Assembly (NCBI GenBank): GCA_950295325.1
Contig: OX485805.1
Coordinates: 55,018,758 to 55,082,757, forward strand
Direction: 5' to 3'
Length of the DNA: 64,000 bases
Source of the DNA: Polytrichum commune
Taxonomy: Eukaryota > Streptophyta > Polytrichopsida > Polytrichales > Polytrichaceae
The notes below the pieces were generated by a model. It saw nothing but the letters and a program-made list of their open reading frames with translations, had not been told where the DNA came from and made no database searches. Shown one piece after another: positions 37,487 through 49,206 of this stretch. Position 1 is the first letter of the stretch; each line of letters starts with the position of its first letter. Made by a program: the position numbers and the translations under genes.

Positions 37487-37735
37487 TAATTGAAGGCCAC
37501 ATTACACTAGAACTTGAGGGCCCTTGAGTTGTAATATATAATTTTATGCGGTTGGTTGAGTAGGCAGAGACGGTTCAAGTTCAATTTACGTTAGATCTTG
37601 AAGGCTTGAGGGACCAAATACATTGAACGGATGGAAACTCTACATGGTGTCATGCATGGCATCAAGTGAATGATGTTTCATGGTCTATTGGATATTGTGT
37701 TGGGCCCATCAAAAAGAGGTGGGTTTAACTCCAAA
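37487..37735 (+). repeat. Dispersed repeat family D, copy 3
   Basis: GACGGTTCAAGTTCAATTTACG, CTTGAAGGCTTGAGGGACC, GATGGAAACTCTACATGG and GTGTTGGGCCCATC line up with copies 1 and 2, with more changes. Confidence 0.6.
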
Positions 37736-40727
37736 CTAGGGGCACTGGCAAACACTTAAATTTTCATTGGCTCTCAAAAATATGATACTTCCATGGTGGG
37801 GACCCGAACCTAAACATAGTGTTCACTGGCAACACTATATTTGTTGATTGGAGACTTTGAAAAGTCTAAAATTAGACATTACCCATAATTTGGGATGCCA
37901 ATATTGTGAACATTGGGAATATTGGGAACACCATGAATGACATGATCAATGGGAACATAACATTTTACATATTTTTGCATGAGAAATAAACATGTTTCCA
38001 AATGGAGTAATTACCTTAATCATAATCAAAACATGCACCAAAGAGGCATTCCCATGAAACCAAATTAGAGTATTAAGTTTTTTTCACCAAAAAGAATTAT
38101 GGAGTCCAAAAACAACCATCGGGTTTTATGACTAGAGATTCTTCGGTGCGCATCTGTAACATAAGGGTTGTATTGAATAGGATGGCACATCCCAATATAA
38201 TTTGAAGTCATATTGGTTGAATTTCCAAATTAAAATCCGCTAATACAAATCCGCAAATTAATACAATCTTGTAGAACATAAAATTGAATATCTTAAATTG
38301 AACTTCAAAAAATGTGCCTAATCCAATATTCGACCCCAATGTCATATAACTCCTAAAACAATGAATACATGTTTCAAACATTGACCCCAAGCTCTTGCAT
38401 TATCATTCACCATCTTCATCTTCATTTCCATGCTCAACATCATTTCCGCAATAACAATACGAGAGCCAAGTTGTATTTGACAAAATCTATGTACTTCTAG
38501 GGGATGGGCAATGTTTATGATTTGGAACCTTTTCGCAGGTCCAAGCACAAAGCATTATATTGCCATGGTGGGGACTTGATCCAAACTTATGTTGCGGTCC
38601 CTCAACATGGTCCACTTTCACTTTACACTAAGCTTGAGGGTCCATCAAAATTAAAAAATTGGATTTCTATTTCCCTAGGTACAACCTTTTGATGGCTTTG
38701 AGATGATTTTAATTGTATCTAAACTCAACTAATGAAATGCAATTATTAATGATTCCTTCTCCACCTCTATAGATCTAAAATCCAGGGATTTTATTTTATT
38801 TTTTGCATTTGCAACTCTATGGGTCTCCAATTTTCATTCACATTATATTGCGTATTTTTCTATCAAAGTTTCATATATAGCTACTATAGCTGAATTTGAA
38901 CTTACCATTGTATTCTTGATTTCTTATAGAAATGTTATATAGTTTGTAAATGTTTTATGATTGTTGGACTTGATTCATAATTTGCGTGATTTAATGTGAT
39001 GTTTCATGTTAAATACTTCTTAGTTTATCATTCATATTAATAGACAATTAAAAAGTAGATTAAGTTAAAGAGATGCTCATGTTGTTCTAAATATTAACAA
39101 AAGGAGAAGATGATCGAAAATGAGTAGTGAGATGTTGGGTTCAAAATATGGTAGATTATATAGAAACTTGCTCATGCAATAAAGGATTAAGACACATTGC
39201 ATGGGGGATATGCTATGCAATTGTAAAGATCACCATCAAAGTGCAAGTTGCAAGCTTCATATACAAATAATTTATGTAGCACGTTTCTTAACTAAATCAT
39301 AGATCACATCCATATGATTGAGCATTAAGTTTAATCCATACATGGAATCCATAAGCTCTATGAAAGCATATTCGGATGATGCAAAATTAAATTGGTTGTG
39401 GTTGAAATTTCTTAAGCATGTTCATCATTTGTAGACTTATGACACATCCTAAGATGAATACAAACACAAACACAATTTTGCTAAAGCTTTGTTGATGGTA
39501 CCAAGATTTCTAAACTAGATCATTGGATTCAATGCTTTGTCCATAATTGTGTTGTGCTCAACACATGTCCATACACAACAACATAGATGACACACACATC
39601 ATATTTGAACCAAGGTGATATAATTTGCATGTCATGTGAGTTATTATAGTTTATTGAGACAAATTTAAAATCTTCACTATGTGTAATACAAATGTCCAAA
39701 TGTAAATAAAAATCCAACAACTCATTTTTCGAGAAACGCAACAGGTTCATGTTTTGAAGTGATATTGATTATGTTGGGAAGTTGGATATGGCCTTAAAGG
39801 AGAAGAAAAAACAACATAGTAACACCAAATCTCCTTTTCCAACCAAATTGGTGCCAATATGTATGTTTATTACAAGTTTTTATTCATACCATTTCTTGGA
39901 GAAGGATGGTCTACCATGGATCTTTTCTTTTGAATAAGAATAGTAAATGAAATGAATCCATTGCAAAGAGAAAATAATTACAATAGGATAGGCCAACCCA
40001 ATGGGTTGTCCCAAAATCTATTAATGAAATGTACTCTATACTACCATAATGCTTCCTATATTTTATGATATATAGCTAGCTTAATACTTAAAGGGCAAGA
40101 TGTCTCAATATATGGCCATATACATAATATATACGGGTTTCACCAAGTACATAAATGATGTGGTATGCATTTTATTGTGTTTGAATATTTATTATATACA
40201 TTGTCTTATGACAAGGAGAATATAAACATATACTTATACTATACATCGATGGTCAAAATATAATGTATGTATTTGCATCCAAGGGCACTCATGCAACGTA
40301 TTTTGAACTTATATCTTCAGTAACATTGAAGTGTTCAACTTATTCAAATAATGTACTTGAAGAACAAGGTGATTATATATAGAATATATTTTAACATAAT
40401 TAACTAAAAATGAAGATATGTAGCTCAAATATGGTATTTTTGCTTGGAGAGGCCCACTATGGGCCACTTAGGCACTTACTGGGTAACCCGCCACATAATA
40501 TCAAAAAATCAAGAACGTCGGGAAAAATATTCAAATGAAAAAAATGAAAGAAGTTTAGAATGCAATTTTTTTCCAACTTATATTCACATGCTTTGAAACT
40601 CCATGTTTTGGGCTTTCCAGAGACTCCTTCTATAGTTATGAAAATTAATATCAAGTATAAATATCCCCCATTCCGATGTCGTAGTAAGTACACAATGCTC
40701 CACAATGACTTAAACTCGGCCCTGGAT
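37736..40727. other. No gene seen
   Basis: Strongly AT-rich. The 68-codon minus-strand frame at 38342-38548 looks protein-like in places but is unrecognised. Confidence 0.4.
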
Positions 40728-40955
40728 GTAAGGTAGATGGATCTTAAGTGGCTCATTTTCTTAATCTGATCTCTATTTGATGGGTATGTGGTTCGGTGAG
40801 GATCAATGAGAAACTTCATAAAGACACATGTTTAAAAGAGATTGGACTACATTTTCAAATATTAATAACCACTTTACACTCAATAATCAACACAATTGGG
40901 AGGACCTATGTATCCAGTTAAGAGATCAACAAACATGCATTCCTATAACGAGTAT
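40728..40955. mobile_element. MITE-like family G copy
   Basis: AAGGTAGATGGATCTTAAGTGGCTCATTTTCTTAATCTGA links the outer end seen at 59559 to the inner body (CACATGTTTAAAAGAGATTGGACTACATTTTC … GGACCTATGTATCCAG). Confidence 0.65.
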
Positions 40956-40959
40956 TTAT

Positions 40960-41580
40960 TTATTAGTTACCTTTGCTATCCCTAATTCCAACTAGAGTCC
41001 ACTTTCTATAAGATTAGAGGACTCTAATTCCAACTAGACTCTATTATTTGTAAGACTTATGGATTACACCTAGGGAGATCTAATAGTTCTAAAAGGTAAA
41101 GGAGGGTAACCCATTAGTTGGGACTATGGTGTTACGTACTGTTCTCACCTCGTTAGTAATGATTGTTAGTTAAGAGCATTTAATTCAACCGAAAGGCATG
41201 GAGGGAGAGCTTGTTAACTATGTGCTTGAGGACTAGTTGAGGGGAGCTTCAACTCTTAGTTCGTATGAATATATAAGGCTCAAGGTTGGGTGAATCATGC
41301 CTCTTATTTTTCCTTTTCTTTCTAGAGACATTACGTATTAGAGCTTTAAGATCTTGTACCTTGGTGTTTTGGGTGTTGTTGCTTTTTTCATTGCGTAACA
41401 TTTGTGTTTCAAATAAGGGAGATAATTATAGTTATTTTACGAAGGAAGGGATTGAGTTAGTTGCTTTCTGGAGTACAAGGAGTAGAATTTTATTTTGTTT
41501 TGCTTCAAGGGAGGAGCGCTTAGGCAAGCTTGGTAGAAATTTTGTTGCAAACCTTTGGTAACCAAACTAGCATGATATTT
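40960..41580 (+). mobile_element. Possible 5' LTR/leader of the gag-bearing element
   Basis: AATATATAAG at 41268-41277 followed by a T-rich stretch lies about 700 bases upstream of the gag fragment, as in LTR U3/R regions. No matching 3' LTR, no clear TG…CA ends and no primer-binding site were found, so this is a weak suggestion. The 91-codon plus-strand frame at 41286-41561 is unrecognised. Confidence 0.28.
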
Positions 41581-41604
41581 GTAGATTTATTATTTATATT
41601 TATT

Positions 41605-41632
41605 TTATTTTATTTTGGCACAAATTGAGACC
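41605..41632 (-). mobile_element. Possible very short family A retroposon 3' end
   Basis: TTTTGGCACAAATTGAGA preceded by (TTTTA)n matches the family A 3' terminus in reverse. A possible 7-bp duplication TAGATTT occurs on both sides, but it is short and could be chance. Confidence 0.35.
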
Positions 41633-41976
41633 TAGATTTTGGTTTCTTGCAAATGTTTGTCAAGCTTTTTTGAGGAGATTCAAATGCTTCTTTTTGAGTT
41701 CTTCTATTTTCCTTGAAAATATTAGCACTTGACAAGATTTTGAATTAAGTTCCAAGGCTCTTTGGTTTTAAAGAATGGAACCATACATGGTGTGGGACAC
41801 CATGGCCAATGGATATTTTTGCCCCTAGTGATGAGGCCTCTCCTTCCAAAGTTAACCCCGTTTCTACCTTCCCAACAACCGAGCCATCCAAGTAAATTGT
41901 GGGTAGATTCCTCACATGGACAATACGGGAATACCGTGAAGGCAAGTTCAAAGATGACCACGATTAGTTTGCGACA

Positions 41977-42510
41977 TTGAAACTAAATTTTGAGAAGCTC
42001 AAGACTTTCACGGAAATTCTTGAGGATGGCCAAATTTCCCAAGGAATAAAGCTTCGCTTCTTGGAAGCAACGCAAGAAGCTGAAAGAAAAAAAATTGTCG
42101 ATACCTCAGCATTACCTGAAGAGTTCAATGAGCACTCTAAAATGACAATTTTGGCATGGGTGGCCCAAATTCAAAAATTCTTCATTGCAAGTCACATTCC
42201 GCACAATAACTAGCTCAACACGACCTTCACTTATTTAGAGACTAATGTGGCGCAACATTGAGACATAATGGCAAAAGAACTACAACCTCAAGGGAAGGAC
42301 CCAAAGGATTGGCAACATTTCAAGGACGCTCTTATCAGTTTTTATGGGAGTGTTAATCCATAGATAGTTGCACAAAACAAGCTATGCCTTCTTCCTCGTA
42401 AAGGTTTGTGACATAGTACGCCAATGAGTTGCAACATTGGTGCTCCTGCATTACTAAGTTTCATATCTCCACTGGTGATAAGGTGGAAGGTCTCTTCCAA
42501 GCTTCAAAGA
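41977..42510 (+). pseudogene. Ty3/gypsy retrotransposon gag fragment (broken)
   Basis: The frame reads FIASHIPHNN, then stop, LNTTFTYLETNVAQH, stop, DIMAKELQPQGKDPKDWQ, HFKDALISFYGSVNP, stop, AQNKLCLL, matching the retrotransposon gag domain of plant Ty3/gypsy elements. Stops at 42211-42213, at about 42259 and near 42361, and frame loss after about 42400, show it is dead. No protease, reverse transcriptase or integrase follows. Confidence 0.72.
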
Positions 42511-42714
42511 AGATGCCTAGGGGTGCACCTCTGATTAAAACCAAGAACAACGTGTGTTCACAACATACTCTTAAAAAAACCCCTATATAAAAGTTTTTTT
42601 GTAAGATTAAGCAATATATGTATATTATAAAATTAAAATCATATATAGTCATTAACATAAGTATGCAAATATATTTCTGAATAATAATGAACCCCTATCA
42701 TATGTATAATGTAA

Positions 42715-43440
42715 AACCCTAGCATTCATTAATAAAGTCGTTGAAGATTTTTTCATCCCCCAAATGTAACTCATAAGCATTTAAGTCTATAATATATGTC
42801 ATAAGAGGTAATGCAATTATTGTTTCCAAATTAACCATCAAATGATCCATAAGATCATAAGTCCATTTATTGTTGGTTCCTTTTTTATATGCCAATCTCC
42901 ATGTTTGATGGACAATCCATCAAGTCAATTGAATCCCTATACTCCACCCAACAATTATCAAAATTACCATGCATCTTATAAACCCTTCTAACATACCAAA
43001 CCTTAATTGGAGCTAATCTTTTTGGCTACCACGTATTTTGGCAATTCTAGCTTTAAGGTGTGTTCAAAAAACACACTCCACAATCACAACCAAGATTTAA
43101 CATAGTATCATGATTTGCGGCGATAAGGAGTTTAGGCTTCATATATAATATGCCAACCTTAATGTGAGTCAATAGATCTTCATATAAAGTTGGATTGCCA
43201 TTCAATTGACTAACATGTGTGTTGAAAATTCTAGACTCCCTTATCTCTATACAAGTCATGATGGACTTTATATTACATTGAGAGGACATTTCAACATTTC
43301 CATGTTCATCGATTAGAACATCTAAGGCATGTCAAATCTCACTTTGCAACTTGTGGTACAATTTTTTTGTTTTTGTTTTTCCTAGCTTTATTTGTAAATG
43401 AGTGTAAATAGGGTCTAAGATGAGCTAGAAATTTCTAATT
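42715..43440 (-). pseudogene. Unidentified broken gene, about 220 codons
   Basis: One coherent minus-strand protein can be followed through a few lesions: DPIYTHLQIKLGKTKTKKLY (about 43413-43354), an in-frame TGA, HALDVLIDEHGNVEMSSQCN (about 43328-43270), SRIFNTHVSQLNGNPTLYED, CDCGVCFLNTP, then VWYVRRVYKMHGNFDNCWVE after a frameshift, NNKWTYDLMDHLMVNLETII, and an end at FNDFINEC plus stop (about 42720). The composition is protein-like and unlike neighbouring noise. I do not recognise the family; a transposon or an old viral insertion are both possible. Confidence 0.5.
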
Positions 43441-44037
43441 GGTTAGGTCTAAAAAGACTATGGTCTTGAGGTATTAAGAGGTATAATTAAGAGTTTATAG
43501 TACGGAGAAAGTAGTGAGCTTCTTGACATGAAAAATTTCTTAAGTACACCATCTCATGTTGCTTGTAATTTTAGCCAATCAAACTATATTTCAAATGGTG
43601 GCACTTTACATTGAGATTATAAATTTTTTTGATTCTTTAGAATTTATTTGGAGAAACATAAAAGACAATGTTATGTGTTTCAGTTTCACAAACAGAGCCT
43701 AAATTCCACCCTTCAGAACCTATTTTTTGGATGCCAACTCTTTCAAATCCAAATCAATAATGCATCTTCTGATTTGAAGTGACCCTCCTAGACCTTTAAA
43801 GGTTACAAGCTACCTCACCAGGCCTTAAGTATATGGCATTGGTAGGGCTTTATTCCAATAGCCTTTGATTCATGCAAAGAGAATTTCCTTTGCAAATATT
43901 GCGCATGTAATATTGGTAGGCAATGAAAGTATTTGAATGTAAATAGAAATTGTGGGTGAGACATCTTGTGCACCTTTGCCTTTTAAACATTCAAAAATGT
44001 TGATTGTTGAAAGATAAATAAATAGATAACCAACGTT

Positions 44038-44152
44038 GGGTAATCCGACGTGAATTTGAGCCCGTTGGCCCTACCTCACTCAAGAATCTCCTTGGTGTAG
44101 GGTGGGGTTTACTGCTTACCTTGCGATGGGTGGGCTCTTGGCTAAGTATTTA
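44038..44152 (-). mobile_element. SINE-like copy, family C
   Basis: On the minus strand it shares GCCAAGAGCCCACC at its start and CCAACGGGCTCAAATTCACG near its end with the 50913-51043 insertion. The middle is diverged and no target duplication was found. It sits directly upstream of the family B fragment. Confidence 0.6.
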
Positions 44153-44167
44153 ATTAGCTTGTTTTCT

Positions 44168-44285
44168 TCCGTCAAGTAGAGAGAAGATTTCACAATGGGA
44201 TTTGAACCGCCAACCACTCCACTCATAAATGGGTACCTTTCTACTATCACCTAATAGTTTAGGGTCATTTGGACCTTGTTGAAAG
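44168..44285 (-). mobile_element. tRNA-like SINE fragment, family B
   Basis: Homologous to 3975-4100. On the minus strand it contains GGCGGTTCAAATCCC, a good RNA polymerase III box B, downstream of CTATTAGGTGATAGTAGA, which may be a worn box A. No clear target duplication is seen. Confidence 0.65.
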
Positions 44286-45100
44286 ACATTGGTTAAATAG
44301 AGCTTTGCTAAAAGCGGATTTATTTGGGAATTTGGGTCAAAGATCTATGGGTTCTAAATGAACCATAGTTCTTTGATCCCTATATGTACCTTACCCTTGG
44401 GTTCATGTAGTTAGGCTTTTGCTATAACCTAAAATAAGCAAAATCCAAGGTACAAACTCTCAAGGATGTTTTTCACTTTTTTTTCTTTCTCAAAGCTTCC
44501 TTTCATGAACTCTTTTTCAATATCTCATTTAGTCTTGTCTTTGGTTATGGTTTGTAAGTTTTTGTTCCCTCATGGTAAAGTGTAAGAATAATCTTTGGTA
44601 ACCACGATCTCTTCGAGTGTAACAATTGTCTTTGAAACCATTGGCCAATGCATCTTCAAATCATAAGGAATTCCTTCATTAATTGGTCAATGTTGTTCCA
44701 ATGCAACCAAAATTTTTTTTTAAAAAAAAATCATTTTTTACCTCCCAAATTAATTATTACTCACAACTTTGTAATCAATAGCTAAAGCCAAGGTCAAGCT
44801 ATAGCCTCGACTGCCTTTCACAAATTGCAACAACAACAACTAGTGTAACTCACCATACCATAGTTAAGCTAGTTAGCTTACACTTCACTCTCATGAACCA
44901 TAGTTCCTACACTAAGTATCAATCTAACATGCTTGCTTCATCCAAGGGCAACTCATGCCTAAATCTCCTTGATAAACCAAACATTATCTTAAAACTTCAA
45001 CTCACAATCTATCTTCCCCACAATCAACTACCTGATTAGAACCTATTATCATCATCTTCAATTGGCAAAAGGATTTACTAAACTTAACTTCTACATACTC

Positions 45101-45170
45101 TTCTTTTTTGGCACAAATTGAGAAATTCAATTGCAAAGGTAACCCAAAATACAACCAACCGAGGCGAGCC
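45101..45170 (-). mobile_element. 5'-truncated retroposon, family A, 70 bp with 15-bp target duplication
   Basis: Perfect 15-bp direct repeats AACTTCTACATACTC flank the insert at 45086-45100 and 45171-45185. On the minus strand the insert ends CAATTTGTGCCAAAAAAGAA, the same 3' end as at 10297-10385 and 63481-63632. The short length indicates severe 5' truncation, as is typical of LINE-machinery insertions. Confidence 0.9.
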
Positions 45171-45694
45171 AACTTCTACATACTCACCAACAAGACTACA
45201 GTCTTTGTCTCAATTATAATCACAAACTTAATATCAAGACTCATCTTGTCCTCCACCCTTCAAGGGTCTCAAGGATAATCATGTAGCCTCTCTCTTCCTA
45301 ATGCTTCATTTACCTTTCACATGTGTTATTTAACTTTTTGGTTAGATTAGCATAATTCTTGAACTTTCATACCTTTTTGATCTCAAATCTTTATTTTGAT
45401 TCTTGAGTTAGTAAAGAAACATTGATATTAGTGATTACTAAGACAAAAGAGGGTTAGTAATGCTAAAAATGAACATTTTGATCATTGGCAAGGGTTGGGA
45501 GGAGTTTTAGTGAGTAGGCTATAGACATGTGGGAATTTAGCAAAACCTCTTGAGTTTATGGCTATGAACAATCATAACTCTTGAGGGTTGAGCACCTTCC
45601 TCCCCTCCTCCATTTTAATCTTGTAGGCCATAGTTAGGGGAGGCAGTTAAGATACGGACTCAAGTAGTTGTATAAAAATAAAATAAAATAAAAA

Positions 45695-46950
45695 GTATCC
45701 CTCTCGGGAAGAGAGTGGATTTCTTGAGTTTGAGAAGGACAATTGTCTCTTGGTCAATATTGGGTGTGAAGCCCTTGTTTTTGAGGAGCATTCTAGTTGT
45801 TTTTCACTTGAGTGTGGCTAGTTTCTAAAGAAATTAATAGTTACAACTCTCGGGAAGAAAGTAAATTTCTTTTGCATCGTAATGGTTTGTGTGAAATTTT
45901 TGATATGAAGTCCATATTTTATGAGTTGTTTGTTATGAGTGATAAATGGTGATGACAAGTGGCTCAATATTTGTGTAAGCAATTATCCTAACTTTTCGGG
46001 ATTGTGAAATTCGGCCAAGGGCCATAGTCTGAGTACAACAAGAAGGTGTGAAGCCTTTGTTTATGTTGAATGGTCTTTTGTAAGTCAATATTTGAGTGTA
46101 TTGGCTCTATATGTTTATTGAAACCCCTTGGCTGAGCCCTCAGGGAAGAAAGCAAATTCTTGTAGTAATCATAATTCTTGGTTTCTACAATTTGAATGTT
46201 ATAAGAGTGTGTGAAATCTTGGTGGTTTGTGCAATTGTCTTTACAAATCATATTAAGTTGCATTGATTGACGTAGTAATTGACATAAACTATTGTATGTA
46301 CTCACGGGAAGAGAGTAAGAATTTTTGGTAGAGTGAATACACCATGGCCATTGTCAATTGAATCATAGGTGTGAAGCCTTGGTTTCATTTGGTATAATGT
46401 TGTGTGGGTGTAAGCTAGGTGTGAGACCTTTATTTCATAAGAAATTTAGCATGTTGTAACACCATTCACGTGATGCATTTGTGAGTGCAATTCTTCCAAA
46501 TTGTATGTCTTAAATTGAGTGACCATTGTCTAGGATTGAATGAGGTTCAAGGTGGGGAGCCTTTGTCTATGATATAATGGTCTCTCCTAAATTATGAGAT
46601 GCTTGTCCCAAGGAAAGCATCCCAATTGTGTACCCAATTGTCTTGGTCCTCGGGAAGAAGTCAAAGCAATAAATTGCATGAATTGTCTCACACCATGGTT
46701 TGTGTAATGTATGCCATTATTTCTTTGTGAATGTGCATTAATTAAGGATTAAGATGACGATCCTCAAGAAGAGATTATAGTATTGAGTTGAAAGTCTTAT
46801 TTGTACCACAGTCAAAGTGAAGCCTTGGTTCCATTTGATATCATTTGTTGTGAAGTAATCTATGAGTGTGACAGCTTTCCTAGAAAAATCAGTTACATTA
46901 TAGTCTCGGCTCTTGAGAAGAGAGTAGTGAATGGAATTGGAAGTTTGTGC
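45695..46950. repeat. Old satellite-like array, unit about 150 bp
   Basis: Variants of CTCGGGAAGAGAGTAAATT occur at about 45702, 45849, 46139, 46301, 46646, 46760 and 46912. Variants of GTGTGAAGCCTTTGTTT fall between them (about 45767, 46045, 46369, 46553, 46815). Most spacings are close to 150 or a multiple. The units are strongly diverged. Confidence 0.65.
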
Positions 46951-47814
46951 AATACCATTGCCTGCCATATATTACTCTTATGTATGACCAATTGTCTCGT
47001 GCATAAGATACTTACGGGTTTGAGATAATGTGGGAATACTTACAAGCCGACTTGATTCGAATGATTTTGGGTGATCAAGGTTTTGGAGATGACGGAGGAT
47101 TTCATTAGCTATGGATGTACTTGTTTTAAAAAAATCATTGAATTCCCATTTTGAACAAACTCATATTCAATTAAATCTTATAGGCGCAAGCATGGTAAAG
47201 TGGACCAGAATAATGCTATGGTATGCTAAAACCATCATTTTTCTGGTCAAAGGCCTAAAAGTAGTAGCAAAACGTGGTTTAATTTAGAATTATTTTCATG
47301 ATGACCTTTTTTGTTGTGTTGAATACTCAAATGTAGAAAACCAAGTTGAGATCTACAATATTTATCATTAAAAGTGATGCTAAAAAGAAAATGGTTGAGT
47401 CTTGGTTTGGACATAGATTTCACGACCTTAACTATTTTGAAGTTGGACTTTTCTTTCATATTCCTTGAATTCATTATCTACTTGAGGGCATCATCACAAA
47501 ACTATGTGGAAAACCATCAATTTAATGTAATTTTATCGTACTTTAAACAAATTTTAGACAATCACTTGTTTAATATCACCTACTTGCACACCTTGTACCA
47601 TCTTCTGAAATATGTAGACTTTTCTTGGATTTTTTTCGGTCATCATAACTTGTTTGGCTTTGTAGACCAATTTTTTTTTAAAATGTCTATGATTTTTTTT
47701 TTTCTTCACAAAATTCAAAGATAGTGTATAGTTTTGAATCACTTTCACTGAACACTATGTAGGGGTCAAGAGCTATCCTCTTTACTGTGCTTGCACCCTA
47801 TTCCCAAAATGTTG

Positions 47815-48145
47815 ACTTTTGGGTTATCTTGATTCTATGGATGGATCTATCCATACACTTTCAATATACCTAAATTAATAGAGGATATTGAACCTCAATG
47901 TTTATTTGATTGTTATGATATTAAAATATGATGAATAAAAATGAAAATTACACTTATTTTTTTATAATTAAATGATACTTAAATATAATAAGATCAAATG
48001 TCATGATATTATCATGTATGTACTTCTGCATATTCTACCAGAGGATTCTACCTTACAATTCTATTGGAGGATCCTACACTACAATTCAATATGTTGTAAA
48101 TTGGACAAGAAGTTAGTCCAATTTTACTTAAATATCAATGACCAG
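47815..48145 (+). repeat. Dispersed repeat family F, copy 1
   Basis: GATTCTATGGATGGATCTATCCATACA, ATATACCTAAATT, ATATTCTACCAGAGGATTCTACCTTACAAT and TTAGTCCAATTTTACTTAAATAT recur in order at 51475-51790. Confidence 0.75.
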
Positions 48146-48574
48146 ATCTATCCATTTAGAGTTGAGAGCCCCCTTTCACAACATTTGGACCAATGTTGTC
48201 GGGGTGGGCATCCGGATTAAATGGATATTGAAAAGATTAATTCCATGTAAGGGATATACTTACCCAAAAAAATATTCACCAAGTTACCCAACAAGATTTT
48301 TCTTTTTCTTTGCCCACACCTATTACACACCCAGTACAATTTTCGGAGTCAAGTATCCTTACCCATTACCTAAATGACTATTTTCCAATACCCTTCACAT
48401 TAAGGTATTTCTTCCATCCAACACAACGCATGTTTCACTAGAGCTTTGCTTCCTCCATAACAATGAGCTTCTCTTCCTCTTTTTTCCAAGAGGCCTTCAC
48501 TCCTTCAAAATTTGGTGAATTTGAATCATGTGTTGTTTGTGTGCCTCCTCTTGTGATTATGCATTGTGGAAGTA

Positions 48575-49206
48575 CCGTAGCACCATAGCTGGTTCATGCA
48601 CCTCAAAACGAATATTTATTGATTTTTCTAAAAATAAGATTCATCAACTAAAAATATTTATGAAATTTTGTTAGTCCTATGACTTTAATATATTTATATT
48701 TATATATATTTGGTAAGGTCCAGTAGTGTTCGAAGTAGGTTGTTGTTTTTTTTCCATTCATTTGTGGCGGCTTCTTGGCCTTAAACCTAAGTATCCACCT
48801 TAACCTTACTTAGTGTGGCTCTTGTTTGTTTTTGCACAGTGTATGTGTTAGGTCTTTTGTATGTATTTGCACTTTGACATAAGTGAGAAGAGTGTTAGAA
48901 ATAGCACCAAAACAACGACGGGTTGATTTTGCTTTTATCCCTATTAGCAAGGAGGAGAGGGAGATTGATATAGAAAGAGAGTTTGTCGCTTTGAGTGAGG
49001 AGGGTGCTGAGCCATTAACGCGTTAGCATGCAACCTCTTATGGCGCGTTGACGTGGTTGGAGCTTAGAAGAGTCCAACATTTCCATTAATTAGTTATTTC
49101 CCTAATATAAATTTTCACTTATTCATTTGTTGGGTTCATAATTTCCAAAAAAATCGGTTTTTAATTTGGGAATTAATTTTTGCACGAACCAGCTATGGTG
49201 CTATGG
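48575..49206. mobile_element. Non-autonomous TIR element, about 0.63 kb
   Basis: The left end begins CCGTAGCACCATAGCTGGTT and the right end is its reverse complement with two mismatches over about 26 bases (49181-49206). TA lies immediately outside both ends; alternatively TGTGGA, present on both sides a few bases out, is the duplication. The interior encodes nothing recognisable. Confidence 0.72.

Noticed and set aside
40457-40819. 120-codon minus-strand ORF
   Set aside because: It runs into a family G repeat copy and shows no family motif.
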